In this document: positions 38,001-58,811 of the stretch, piece by piece | How the letters are laid out: each line of letters starts with the position of its first letter | Position numbering within the stretch: position 1 is the first letter of the stretch | Assembly: GCA_903813345.2 (NCBI GenBank) | Contig: CAIIXF020000012.1 | Span: 599,318 to 663,317 of the forward strand | Source of the DNA: Owenia fusiformis | Lineage: Eukaryota; Annelida; Polychaeta; Sabellida; Oweniidae | Reading direction: 5' to 3' | Length of the DNA stretch: 64,000 nucleotides | Position numbers and translations under genes: made by a program | The notes under the pieces: model-generated | What the model was told of the DNA's origin: nothing | The model's database searches: none | The model's input: only the letters and a program-made list of their open reading frames with translations

Positions 38001-39689
38001 TTATCTCTATCTATCCTTCTTTATTTTGTTTGTCAGAATTTTACTCCATTGTTTTCAAATCTGTTAATGATTTTTGATGATATATCTTTAAAAAGTTATT
38101 TAAGGAAAATCGACTCCTCTACTATTTTGTCTGCGCAACTCTGATGTCACATAATCATTCATTTTGAATTTTCAGATGATGAAAAGCCTCCTGAAAGCAC
38201 CAACCAAGCTGATCCATCAAGTAAGGACAGTGACCACAATGATTCAGCATCTGATAAAGAAGATCCTAAAGCAAATGAACAAGATCCTAAAGCAAATGAA
38301 CAAGATTCAACTGCAAATGATCATGATTCAAAATCCAATCAACATGGTTCTACAAATGATCATGAGATTTCATCAAGAGAGAGTGATGATTCAAACTTGA
38401 ATGACAATGATTCAAACTTGAATAACAATGATTCAATATTGAAAGACCATGGTTCAAGATCAGATGACAGTGATTCAAACAGGGACTCAGAACTCAAATC
38501 AATCAAAAATGAAAAATCTGAAAAACAAAAGGTAAGACGCAATAAGAAGAAAAAGGCTAAATCAAAACCAGTTGAAACAGATATTCCAAATGAAGATGAT
38601 CCATCCCCTAATGAAACCATTAGGAATTACTCTAAAAGTGAACAAAATCCTGCAAATGATGACGATAGTCCAAAATTTCAAGATGATCATTCCCTGAAGG
38701 AAGAATACCTTCAACAAAATGACCAATCCACTCAAGAAAATGATCCATCTCCAAAACAAAATGATCAGTCCACAGAAGAAATTGATTCAGAGAATAACGA
38801 TGCATCAGAACCGGAGAATGACGATAATAAAAGTGACATAACTGAGTCTAATGATGAATATTCTAGGCAGATGAAGGAAAATTATGATAACACTAATCAA
38901 CAAAGAGAGAGTGACAATGATGATAAACATGACACCAATAATCAAGAACGTGATATGAAAGATGAGAATCAAGATTCCAATAGTGAAACAGAGGATACCA
39001 ATCATGAAAATCATGATACCAATGGTGCAAAGGAAGATACCAATGTCGAAAATCATAAAATCAATAGTGAGAATCATGAAACCAATGCTGAAAATCATGA
39101 TACACATGGTGAAAACTATGATACACATGGTGAAAACTATGATACACATGGTGAAAACAATATTGTGGATTCATCTGAGGATATTCAAAGAGATGCTACA
39201 GCTGACGACACCAACCAACCCACAAATGATGAAATTGAAAGACATTTTACACAAAAGGACAATGAAGATGAAATGATACAGAATCAAAATGAGAAATCCA
39301 AAAATAATGATACATTTGAACAAAATAATGTTTCAACTGAACAAAATTATGACCAAAATGAAAATGATAATGATTCAAATGAACAAAAGAATGATTCAAA
39401 TGAACAAAAGAATGATTCGAATGAACAAAATTATGACCCAAATGAACAAAATAATGTTTCAAATGAAAAAAATAATGACTCAAATGAAGAAAATGTTGGC
39501 CAAACTGATAGAAAAGAAACAAATCTTGAAAAAGAAGAAGTAAAACCTGGATCTGCTGCAGACTATAACAATATCGTAAAAATTGTCAAATTGAAAAGAA
39601 AAATGGCCGAACGATCCGACAGTCGGGTTTCAATCACATTTAGAAATAAGTATTACGATGGGGCAAAAGAAGACATGGAAGAGGATTAG
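23041..39689 (+). CDS. FAM216A: FAM216A-like protein with long acidic C-terminal tail
   Basis: Coding exons: 23041-23135, 33148-33253, 34194-34305, 34977-35102, 35391-35672, 36806-37040, 37537-37730 and 38176-39689. All join in phase and give 887 residues. Residues about 199-255 (HPDFSSGQRQYLWSIANIY, then LKTLKQKQYGDIL) match the conserved core of FAM216 proteins, whose function is not established. A Ser/Pro/Arg-rich section (about 270-320) follows. The last exon alone codes residues about 384-887, an almost uninterrupted Asp/Asn/Glu/Ser/Lys/Gln tract with short internal repeats (NDSNEQK, NHDTHGEN). That tail is far longer than I know for FAM216A. An acceptor at 23011 before the start implies a leader exon upstream. 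Poly(A) signals lie at about 40537 and 40566. The exon structure is more certain than the family name. Confidence 0.72.
23765..23862. repeat. Small foldback ending ACAGGTTTTACTGTA
   Basis: AGTAAAACCTGT and its complement bracket internal AAGTGGAACAC motifs. The same family appears at 17861-18003, 30760-30920 and 33298-34108. It is probably a non-autonomous DNA transposon. Confidence 0.65.
24761..29730 (+). pseudogene. Degraded transposon protein, nuclease-like and CXC domains
   Basis: Successive frame segments (24761-25255, 25188-25424, 25425-25739, 25736-26560, 26604-26972, 26978-27367, about 27560-27712, 28930-29599 and 29590-29730) read as one protein broken by frameshifts and stops. Examples are a TGA at 25422 and frame changes near 25190, 25736 and 29590. 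The order is an N-terminal helical region, SRFLIDTLDKHGF, PMIDMDPGDMSC, GLSADLIIEQ...GGLTRGRD, then ADADLLIVETAIE, VGDDTDLLVLLIHR and FLGCDTTSR, and finally nine cysteines in CTCNCKTGC...CRKNG...CGEC spacing. The DADLLIV/DDTDLLVLL pair resembles acidic residues of PIN/XPG-type nucleases. It is an inactive copy of a large multicopy element protein seen in many marine invertebrates. Confidence 0.72.
27711..28951. mobile_element. Tandem-core element inserted into the transposon gene
   Basis: Ends ATCCCACCGAAC and GTTCGGTGGGAT are inverted repeats. After a GTCCGTCC-rich microsatellite come about seven units of roughly 144 bp with a TTTGATAACTCAAATACC core and AAATGGCGGCCATTTTT blocks. It separates ADADLLIVETAIE from GDDTDLLVLL of the transposon nuclease domain. 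Its structure resembles the element at 14617-16275. Confidence 0.75.
30690..31010. repeat. 131-bp tandem repeat
   Basis: GGTTTATATTAACAGTTACA starts at 30691, 30822 and 30953, giving two full copies and a partial third. A further partial copy lies left of the Academ-like element (23830-23886), so the transposon landed inside this array. The partial third copy overlaps the 3' end of the minus-strand gene that ends at 31001. Confidence 0.88.
31001..31972 (-). CDS. Putative type II membrane protein, glycosyltransferase-like
   Basis: Single-exon frame of 323 residues, antisense inside intron 1 of the FAM216A-like gene. A short basic N-terminus (MKFRKE) precedes a hydrophobic anchor (LFAILLTTVLVLTW, about residues 12-25). 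The rest looks lumenal, with N-glycosylation sequons and several cysteines. The blocks HLLVDN, then TIAVMNADVSLG (about residues 177-188) resemble the nucleotide-sugar-binding core of GT-A fold enzymes, where N-[AS]-D motifs serve like DXD. No donor or acceptor specificity can be inferred. Met-6 (codon at 31957) is an alternative start. No intron and intact coding suggest a retrocopy or an intronless family. The function is inferred from architecture only. Confidence 0.6.
   Translation of the reverse strand: MKAVTMKFRKELFAILLTTVLVLTWNKLENRQRTTIKTTVKNEKSLDQKNAKTGMTKLIEVDTVCDVMLNIITTFPVLNSNDDLNERGFFRRSLVQFEKRQMDFVQSLLLNMQHPCVERIHLLVDNMAVEDYIKTHNLTKPYTSEIKKMVHFHKLSHYPTYNDYAKYTNENLMKKTIAVMNADVSLGNGFDLIKMRYLTEGKVAYCLTRHPTLLANCKSYTAKAICAEPYNGSHDVHVFYMDTAFDDWSLNFLTFPINRAGVENLFMYVIKKRLKKNILNPCSILKTHHNHCSGIRSRYTSTRLDRGVNLTYSTHVGYSTKLV
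32045..32300. repeat. Imperfect tandem duplication
   Basis: Segments containing TTCTTCATTGTAAAACT and GTGTATTTTAAAAAGAT recur two to three times with a period of about 140 bp. No coding signal is present. Confidence 0.7.
32490..32685. mobile_element. TA-inserted element related to the one at 4231-4710
   Basis: Ends ACAGTTATGGTCCATAAATA and the inverted TTTTTGGCCCAAACTG. Its interior (TACAAATTTTAGGGGATATG, TTGGAAACTATGGCCTT) is the reverse complement of the interior of the 4231-4710 element, so both belong to one family. Confidence 0.7.
33314..33453. mobile_element. Nested palindromic element
   Basis: TGCCTTGGTCACATTTGCTC and its near-complement GAGCAAATGTGACCCAGGCA bracket a strong hairpin (GATTGAGTATTTTGTTC and its complement). 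It lies inside the composite element at 33298-34108. Confidence 0.75.
33470..33738. mobile_element. hAT-like GGATCTGGG element
   Basis: Ends CAGGGGAGGATCTGGG and CCCAGATCCGCCAGTG match as inverted repeats of the widespread CAGTGGCGGATCTGGG type, usually assigned to hAT-related elements. CCTTT is repeated at both flanks, but a full 8-bp duplication is not clean. Confidence 0.65.
34496..34915. repeat. 32-bp minisatellite before a FAM216A-like exon
   Basis: About thirteen copies of a unit around ATTCAATGGGTCATATTTTT end about 60 bp upstream of the acceptor of the exon at 34977. All frames over it are open by repetition and are not genes. Confidence 0.92.
35720..36070. repeat. About 30-bp minisatellite after a FAM216A-like exon
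   Basis: Imperfect copies of a unit like GAGAAAGATGAGGTTAAAAC start about 50 bp downstream of the donor at 35672. Purine-rich on the plus strand. Confidence 0.88.
36306..36497. mobile_element. Small inverted-repeat element
   Basis: TTACACTCCCC and GGGGAGTGTAA bracket about 170 bp, with a second inner inverted pair (GTCTGGTTA and TAACCAGAC). It lies in the intron before the exon at 36806. Confidence 0.7.
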
Positions 39690-39749
39690 GGTTGAACTGA
39701 AATCTTGAAATGAGTGTTGTCATTAACTATAAGAATTTTATGTGTAATT

Positions 39750-39940
39750 ACTGTATAAGTGGTAATTTTGCCTCATCATTTAATTTGCCTATTTCCTAAT
39801 TTTTGCCAGGTTCGGAAAATTAAATGTCGGAAATATTGTCTTTATAATGTTATCCAATGGGAGGTTTCTTGTCATTAGGAAAATTAAAATTAGGAAAATG
39901 ATGAAATTTGATCATTCGGATTAAATACCACTTATACAGT
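39750..39940. mobile_element. TA-flanked element in the FAM216A-like 3' UTR
   Basis: ACTGTATAAGTGGTAATTT and the inverted ACCACTTATACAGT are flanked by TA. An inner pair (CCTAATTTT and AAAATTAGG) extends the hairpin. It starts about 60 bp after the stop codon and so is probably transcribed within the 3' UTR. Confidence 0.75.
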
Positions 39941-40536
39941 ATGTTCTCAATCTGATATTATGCCAAAATGATGATTAAACCATTTGACTTGTAATTTAAT
40001 TAACAAGAATATTATATTTGTATGTATTTTTCTCATTCTGATATTATGTCAAAGCATTAAATGAATATGCTTCTGCTGAAATTGGTGCCTTGTAAAATAG
40101 CATTTTGTATTTCAACAATTGAAAATGAAAATAAGGGAAAAGTCCAATTATTGATATGTTTTGAAAAATGTATTTCAACAGTTTATCACCCTGTTAACAT
40201 TGCAAAATCTAACATGAATATATTGTTTTAGGTATTTGGGGATAAAGAAAAACCAAATTAGATAAGCCTTGTTCATTGCAATTAAATGAAATCCCTTTTT
40301 GGTTGAGTTAGAAATAGAATGAACTTTGATTCAAAATGCTTGTGAACTTCAAATTGCAAATGAATGATTCAAAATGCATATGAACTTTAATTCAAAATTC
40401 ATAAAGAACACCTAACCTATCAAGAGTTAAAGACTTGATGCAAGATAACTCTTTTATATTGATATTAAACAAAGTGCCCTTAAATGTTACCTTATTGTAA
40501 ATTACTTTTACTCTTTGATAGTTTTTAGACTACTTT

Positions 40537-40571
40537 AATAAACTTTTTGTATTAATTAGTTTTTTAATAAA
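40537..40571 (+). terminator. Poly(A) signals of the FAM216A-like gene
   Basis: Two AATAAA hexamers (40537-40542 and 40566-40571) lie about 850 bp beyond the stop codon and before the minisatellite. They are the likeliest 3' end of the transcript. Confidence 0.5.
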
Positions 40572-40704
40572 ATTTATAAATAATTTTAAGAAAACTGAAC
40601 GCTCTTTGTTATTACTTAGCTCTCCTAGCTAATCATTCATAAAGTTATAAAACTGTTTAATTACTATAGGTGAATATGTTCTACAGTTAGTCTAATGTTA
40701 TTGT

Positions 40705-40828
40705 TTGATATCCAAATTTGAACTACCATGATATCCAAATATGGAACTGCCTTGATATCCAAATATGGAACTGCATTGATATCCAAATATGGAATTGCCA
40801 TGATATCCAAATATGGAACTGCCTTGAT
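40705..40828. repeat. 24-bp minisatellite, left part
   Basis: Five copies of GATATCCAAATATGGAACTG-type units. The same array continues at 44812-45118, on the other side of the LINE. Confidence 0.93.
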
Positions 40829-43800
40829 TAGACTAATAGGTCGCCTATAGAGTCAATTAACAATCAACAACCAAACAGTTTCAGATACAGAAGTAACATT
40901 AATAATCATGTATAGGAACCCGGCCAGTGCGGACTGAGAGTCGGTTACTGGAATACAGATGGCTTCACTTCAGGGAAATCAAACCCCAGAAGTGAGGAAA
41001 GCTTTGTTTTTAAACTTGAGACAATTCAGAACTTTAACTTTGATATTATTGGTATTTCAGAAACATGGTTGAAACATGAAGATGTACCTGAACTGCCTGC
41101 TGATTTTCCATATATTTGGTATGGTCAAAACAGAGGCACAACCCACGCAAGAGCAAATAGAGGCTCAGGTGGTATAGGTTTCTTAGTACATAAACGTTTG
41201 AAGAAATGCTTTAATGTGAAAATATTGAAAAATAACTTTGAAGGAATACTATGGATAGAATTAAAACATAAGGTTAAACATGACATGACAGTAAATGTAT
41301 GTGTATGTTATTTGCCCCCAGACAGATCTACACATTTATATGATTCTCAAACATTTTTTGAAACATTACACTCAAATATCTGTGACTTCCAAAATGATGG
41401 ATATGTAATAATTGGAGGTGATTTTAATGCCCGCTGTAATGATGACACTGACTACATAGAGGGTGTCGATGAAATATGTGAGCGTGAAATTATTGATCTG
41501 AATAGCAATAAGCATGGTACTAGTCTAATAGACTTCCTCATAGATACAAACTTCTGTATGCTAAATGGTCGAAATAATGGCAAAAATGACTACACTTTTA
41601 CTTCTATAAATGGAAAATCAGTTGTTGACTACATCATAGTACCTCATGAACATCTGTGTCTTTTTAACAATGTCAATATTTTATCTATGTCATCTTGTAT
41701 TAACATGTATAACAGTTCAATTCCATCTCATCTTCCAGGCCACTCTGTTCTTGAATGTACTCTGGGTATAAACTGGTCAATCAACTCTACTAAAAGGAAG
41801 AACAGCCAACACAGATTGACAGGCAGTGTGAAATATAAAGCAAACTCCACGCCCTCAGACTTTCTAATGACAGATGCCACCAAAGAACAGGTAGAACAGA
41901 CAATAGTCAAAATAGAGTCCGCAATAAAAGATCATAACAATATAAACCAAGCATATAATGAATTCATCTCTTTAATGATCTCAGAGATGGACAATAGACT
42001 TGAAAAAGTAAAAATAAATACAAATATCAAATTTAATAAAAGTAGATCGAAACCATGGTGGAATAATGATCTCAGCCAACAATGGGAAAAGGTCTGCCAG
42101 GTAGAACGTCAATGGAAAAAACCTACAACACATAAGCGACAAAAGCGAATATATCATGAACAATATAAAACTGAACGAAAATTCTTTGATATCGCCCTTA
42201 GAAGGGCAAAACGCCTCTATCAGAGAAGTATCCAAGATGAAATTCTTAGCGACTTAAATGATGACCAACCAACTTTCTGGAAGAAGATTGGTAGAATAGG
42301 CACAGGAACAAATAGAACAAGCAAAATTCCCATGGAAACTCTAAATGAACAAAATGAAGTCATCACAGACACACACGAGGTATTGGAAAAATGGAGGAAA
42401 GAATTTGCCAAGTTATTCAGTGATGCTAACAATAGTAAATTTGATGAAACACATTTGACAAAAATTAAGGACAATATAAATAGAATGGAACAAGAATATA
42501 ATGACATAACGAGCCAGAACACAACTACAGATACATCTGAATCAAATCTGCCTGATGCAACTCCACTTAATCTCGACATAACTAGAAAAGAAGTCAATGA
42601 TGCAGTGAAAAGAGCAAAATCCAACAAAGCAGCGGGATGCGACCTGATTCCACCCAATACTCTGAAAAATCCCAAATGTGTTGATATCCTACACAGAATC
42701 ATATCACATTGCTTCAGAACAGGCACAATACCAGATGACTGGACAAAAGGCATAATCAACCCCATCTATAAAACCTGCAACAATGACCAGCGTATCCCCC
42801 TCAACTATAGAGGCATAACACTACTATCTGTACCTAGCAAGATCTATAGTGGTGTTCTTAACAAAAGGCTTAGTCGCTGGCTGGAAGACAACAATATCCT
42901 AGCAGATGAACAAAATGGATTCAGGATACTCCGAAGCTGTATAGACCATATACACTCCCTGTATACAATAATTCACAACAGGAAGCTACAGAGGCTCGAT
43001 ACATTCGCATGTTTCGTGGACGCCAAGCAAGCCTTTGATCGGGTCAATCATGCCTGTTTGTTCTATAAATTACTTAGAATAGGCGTCCGAGGAAACATGT
43101 ATTATGCTATAAAATCACTGTATGCTAATGCAAAGTGCTCTGTGAGGGTGAATGAACATCAAACCAACTACTTCCCTATATTATCGGGCGTTCGGCAGGG
43201 GGACCAGATTTCTTCGACCCTCTTCAACATCTACATCAATGACATGGCCCAAGAAATCAAGGAGCTTAACATGGGAGTCCCCTGTAATGACGAAAATGTG
43301 TCAATCCTACTATATGCAGATGATGTGGTATTTATCTCGGATTCAGCCCAAAACCTTCAAACAATATTAGACAAGTTACAACAATGGTGCAATAAGTGGC
43401 GCTTCACTATTAATGATACAAAAACCAAAGTTATACACTTCAGAGCAAGTACAACACCTCAATCAGACCATGTTTTTATGCTTGAAGACACAGTGTTGAA
43501 GTACACAAGTGAATACAAATACCTAGGTCTCTGGTTCAACGAACACCTAGACATGACAAGTACAGTGAGACACCTGGCTAAATCAGCAGGAAGAGCACTT
43601 GGCTCAATCAACACCAAATTCAAAGAAACTGGAGGAATCCAGTATGATGTCTACACCAAGCTGTTTGACAGTATGGTTGCTCCAGTGCTACTATATGGAG
43701 CAGGTGTTTGGGGTACCAAACCATATGGTCTAATTAACACCATTCTCAACAGAGCCTGTCGTTTCTTCCTAGGAGTTAAAACAACAACACCAACTCTAGC

Positions 43801-44811
43801 CACCCGTGGAGACATGGGATGGCTATCAATGGAATCACGACAAGATATTGAAACAGTAAGACTATGGCAGAGGCTGGATAAAATGACAAATTCAAGGATA
43901 AACAAAAGAATATTCAACTGGTCAAATGAACAAGCTGATACCCATAGAATGAAAAATTGGACATTTTACGTCAAAAAATCAATATCAACAAAATATAGAA
44001 ATACTACTTTATCAACGCCAATGACAACCTTCAAAAAACAAGTCTCAAAGTTTGATGCAGAAAAATGGACACAAGAACTGAGTAAAATAGGACCAAATAA
44101 TAAACTAAGAACTTACAAAACAATCAAAAGTGAGTTTAAGCCTGAAAGCTATACAAAAATCAACCTCCCTAGATATCAAAGAAGTGCACTCTCCAAACTA
44201 AGATGTGGAGTTTTACCACTGAAAATAGAAACTGGGAGATTCACCAAACCCAAGACACCCCTTGAAGACAGGACATGTGAAATGTGTGATGATCATAAAA
44301 TTGAAAATGAACAACATTTCCTTGTAGAATGTCCGGCCTATGAGGATTTAAGAAGCATTATGATATCAGAAGCTCAAAGCAGCAACCCTGACTTCCTAAA
44401 CAAAAGTAAAAATGACCAGTTTATAACCCTGAGTACTTCTCCAGAGATGGCTTTTATTGTATCTAAAACTGTATTCCTTATGTACAAACACAGACAAACA
44501 AATATGTGATAAACAAAGATTATGTAGTTAGTAAATATTAATGTATTTATTTATTTTTTTTTAGAAACTACTACATTGTATCTTATGCTATATGGGCAAT
44601 GATTTAGCCTATGTGACAAATTATTGATCGACAGTCATTTGACATAACTATATGTGCAATACTTCTAATATACATGTATGAAACGTCTCTCATAAGCCGC
44701 ACTGGCTGGGGCAGTGTTTTTATTATGACATTTTAGTACTATTAGTATCTGTAAAATAAATCTGCTGTGAGACGAAAATAAATAAATAAATAATAAAAAT
44801 AATAATAATAA
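40829..44811 (+). mobile_element. Non-LTR retrotransposon (LINE) inside a minisatellite
   Basis: About 4.0 kb lies between two parts of one minisatellite, with GAT repeated at the junctions (40826-40828 and 44812-44814) as a probable short target duplication. The 3' end is an (AATAA)n/(AAT)n tract, typical of LINEs that end in a microsatellite. The first 87 bp before the frame may be a 5' UTR remnant. One open frame covers most of the element. No ORF1 or RNase H domain was recognised. Confidence 0.9.
40916..44509 (+). CDS. LINE endonuclease-reverse transcriptase polyprotein
   Basis: Open frame of about 1197 codons with no stop or frameshift. The N-terminal AP-type endonuclease begins LRVGYWNTDGF and carries GISETW, GGDFNAR, SVVDYI and LPGHS (the usual catalytic E, D, N and H motifs). 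The reverse transcriptase has LNYRGITLLS, FVDAKQAFDRV, GVRQGDQISSTLFNIYIND and the catalytic YADD (about residue 800). The C-terminus has a CEMC...H...C zinc-knuckle-like motif common in Jockey/I-type elements. No ATG precedes the endonuclease in this frame: TAG at 40913 is followed directly by the coding frame. The copy is either slightly 5'-truncated or uses re-initiation or a non-AUG start. The intact frame suggests recent insertion. Confidence 0.9.
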   Translation, partial: EPGQCGLRVGYWNTDGFTSGKSNPRSEESFVFKLETIQNFNFDIIGISETWLKHEDVPELPADFPYIWYGQNRGTTHARANRGSGGIGFLVHKRLKKCFNVKILKNNFEGILWIELKHKVKHDMTVNVCVCYLPPDRSTHLYDSQTFFETLHSNICDFQNDGYVIIGGDFNARCNDDTDYIEGVDEICEREIIDLNSNKHGTSLIDFLIDTNFCMLNGRNNGKNDYTFTSINGKSVVDYIIVPHEHLCLFNNVNILSMSSCINMYNSSIPSHLPGHSVLECTLGINWSINSTKRKNSQHRLTGSVKYKANSTPSDFLMTDATKEQVEQTIVKIESAIKDHNNINQAYNEFISLMISEMDNRLEKVKINTNIKFNKSRSKPWWNNDLSQQWEKVCQVERQWKKPTTHKRQKRIYHEQYKTERKFFDIALRRAKRLYQRSIQDEILSDLNDDQPTFWKKIGRIGTGTNRTSKIPMETLNEQNEVITDTHEVLEKWRKEFAKLFSDANNSKFDETHLTKIKDNINRMEQEYNDITSQNTTTDTSESNLPDATPLNLDITRKEVNDAVKRAKSNKAAGCDLIPPNTLKNPKCVDILHRIISHCFRTGTIPDDWTKGIINPIYKTCNNDQRIPLNYRGITLLSVPSKIYSGVLNKRLSRWLEDNNILADEQNGFRILRSCIDHIHSLYTIIHNRKLQRLDTFACFVDAKQAFDRVNHACLFYKLLRIGVRGNMYYAIKSLYANAKCSVRVNEHQTNYFPILSGVRQGDQISSTLFNIYINDMAQEIKELNMGVPCNDENVSILLYADDVVFISDSAQNLQTILDKLQQWCNKWRFTINDTKTKVIHFRASTTPQSDHVFMLEDTVLKYTSEYKYLGLWFNEHLDMTSTVRHLAKSAGRALGSINTKFKETGGIQYDVYTKLFDSMVAPVLLYGAGVWGTKPYGLINTILNRACRFFLGVKTTTPTLATRGDMGWLSMESRQDIETVRLWQRLDKMTNSRINKRIFNWSNEQADTHRMKNWTFYVKKSISTKYRNTTLSTPMTTFKKQVSKFDAEKWTQELSKIGPNNKLRTYKTIKSEFKPESYTKINLPRYQRSALSKLRCGVLPLKIETGRFTKPKTPLEDRTCEMCDDHKIENEQHFLVECPAYEDLRSIMISEAQSSNPDFLNKSKNDQFITLSTSPEMAFIVSKTVFLMYKHRQTNM

Positions 44812-45118
44812 GATATCCAAATATGGAACTGCCATGATATCCAAATATGGAACTGCCATGATATCCAAAATGGAACTACCATTATATCCAAATATGGAAC
44901 TACCATGATATCCAAATATGGAACTGCCATGATATCCAAATATGGAACTGCCATGATATCAAAATATGGAACTGCCTTGATATCCAAATATGGAACTGCC
45001 ATGATATCCAAATACGGAACTGCCTTGATATCCAAATATGGAACTGCCTTGATATCCAAATATGGAACTGCCATGATATCCAAATATGGAACTGCCATGA
45101 TATCCAAATATGGTACTG
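44812..45118. repeat. 24-bp minisatellite, right part
   Basis: About thirteen copies of a GATATCCAAATATGGAACTG unit. The unit is eight codons long without stops, so false frames such as repeated ISKYGTA appear on both strands. Confidence 0.93.
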
Positions 45119-45867
45119 ATCCCCTCAATAAACAGTGCAAAAAGGATGAAAATCAACATTATACTGTAGATGGGTTGCCCCAAATGCTGAATTTCAAGAG
45201 ACATTTTGTTAATCTTTACTTTTTCTGGAGATAACGGACTGCTCTAAAAGATTCAACCAATATAAACCAACTGAAATAGCTTGGTGAAGTAAATCACATG
45301 GACTTGGTCAAAATATCAGTTCTTCCATAAAAACTTTTTAACAAAAGCCCAGTTCCTGGTTGTTAACCCTTAGCAAATGCTGAACACTATAGAAATGTTC
45401 AAAGCTTTAATTTATTAACTAAACCTGACATGTGTTTTTTATGACAAAACCTTGTCTTCTTAAACAAATAGTTTCACCAAAAATAACACATTTATAACAA
45501 TTACCTTGCCCCTTAAAGTAGTAAAGTACATAAATTAAGAAATATTCATTTTTAAGTACTTTATTTTTACTTTTTATGTACTCAATCAATATGCAATGAG
45601 TATCAAAATTGTACATTTCATATAAACTGATAAAAGCCATATATAGTCAAGAACACTACATTATGTTGGTTTTGACTTTTCAAGCAAATTGTGGGTTTAT
45701 ACATACCATGGGCTCTATCAGAGTCAAAATACAAAATATTCATTAATGTGTGTTTACCCTTTTAATTACTTTCATAAAATCATGAACTCTATTCCAATAT
45801 TCATATGTAATAAGTCCAAAAATTGTGCGTTTCATACAGAAGCCATGTAAAACTGCATAACACTTCA
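45119..45867 (-). other. 3' region of the dehydrogenase gene
   Basis: No separate gene is seen. On the minus strand, AATAAA occurs near 45566, about 300 bases past the stop codon at 45868, and would suit the SDR transcript end. Confidence 0.45.
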
Positions 45868-58203
<12,336 letters not shown>

Positions 58204-58442
58204 GTCTGATTGACTTTGAAAACAACCTTTATTCAAAGAGGTCGCTGCCAGCTGTCAATCAATGAGATTGTTTCGAACTCATAGTTGTGACAAATATATT
58301 AGCATTTTTCTCTTTGATCAAATATATTTATATGATTCTTATGTTTTCTTTCTAGTTTTGATTTTTTGTCTTCAAGTTTCAATTTATAGATTGAAAACTA
58401 TCGTCAAATAAGATGCGAAACTTTATTTTTTCCAATTCAGTC

Positions 58443-58451
58443 AAGATGGCG
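58443..58451 (+). promoter_or_regulatory. YY1-type site between divergent genes
   Basis: AAGATGGCG matches the consensus bound by YY1, often just downstream of transcription starts. It lies 240 bp from the SDR start codon and 360 bp from the first coding base of the plus-strand gene. A donor-like CCAA/GTAAGT at 58514 could end a non-coding first exon of the latter. Confidence 0.35.
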
Positions 58452-58672
58452 AACAAAATTTTGGAAAGATAATTATCGACAACGTTTCCTAATATATTGA
58501 GTGATTTAGCCAAGTAAGTGCATTCGGGTCTATATTTTATAAATTTTGTACCTCTAACTCATTCTGTGGAATCAACAGACTCGTCAGAATAGCATAAATG
58601 AATGCAAAAATCCGATATGAAAATAAAAATTTGGCAAAAAAATTAAATCGTCTTGAGCCCGACTCAGCCGAG

Positions 58673-58744
58673 TCCTCGGTAGTATAGTGGTGAGTATCCC
58701 CGCCTGTCACGCGGGAGACCGGGGTTCGATTCCCCGCCGGGGAG
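58673..58744 (+). tRNA. tRNA-Asp (anticodon GTC)
   Basis: A 72-bp gene closely matching animal tRNA-Asp: A box TAGTATAGTGGT, anticodon loop CTGTCAC, T arm GGGGTTCGATTCCCC. The acceptor stem TCCTCGG pairs with CCGGGGA, and base 73 is G, the expected Asp discriminator. A run of five T at 58750-58754 serves as the RNA polymerase III terminator. There is no intron, and CCA is not encoded. Confidence 0.97.
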
Positions 58745-58811
58745 GTTTGTTTTTAAAAGAAACTATTTTTTGTAATTTTGTAACAGTTTTGCATTTTCTT
58801 TCAGGAGAAGA

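Noticed and set aside
38360-39522. Minus-strand frames, hydrophobic and His-rich, opposite FAM216A-like exon 8
   Set aside because: Shadow of the Asp/Asn-rich coding strand; no independent support.
41728-43917. Several minus-strand frames over the LINE
   Set aside because: Antisense shadows of the endonuclease-reverse transcriptase frame.
44665-45234. Frames on both strands reading ISKYGTA or VPYLDIMA repeats
   Set aside because: The 24-bp minisatellite has no stop in several frames; not a protein.
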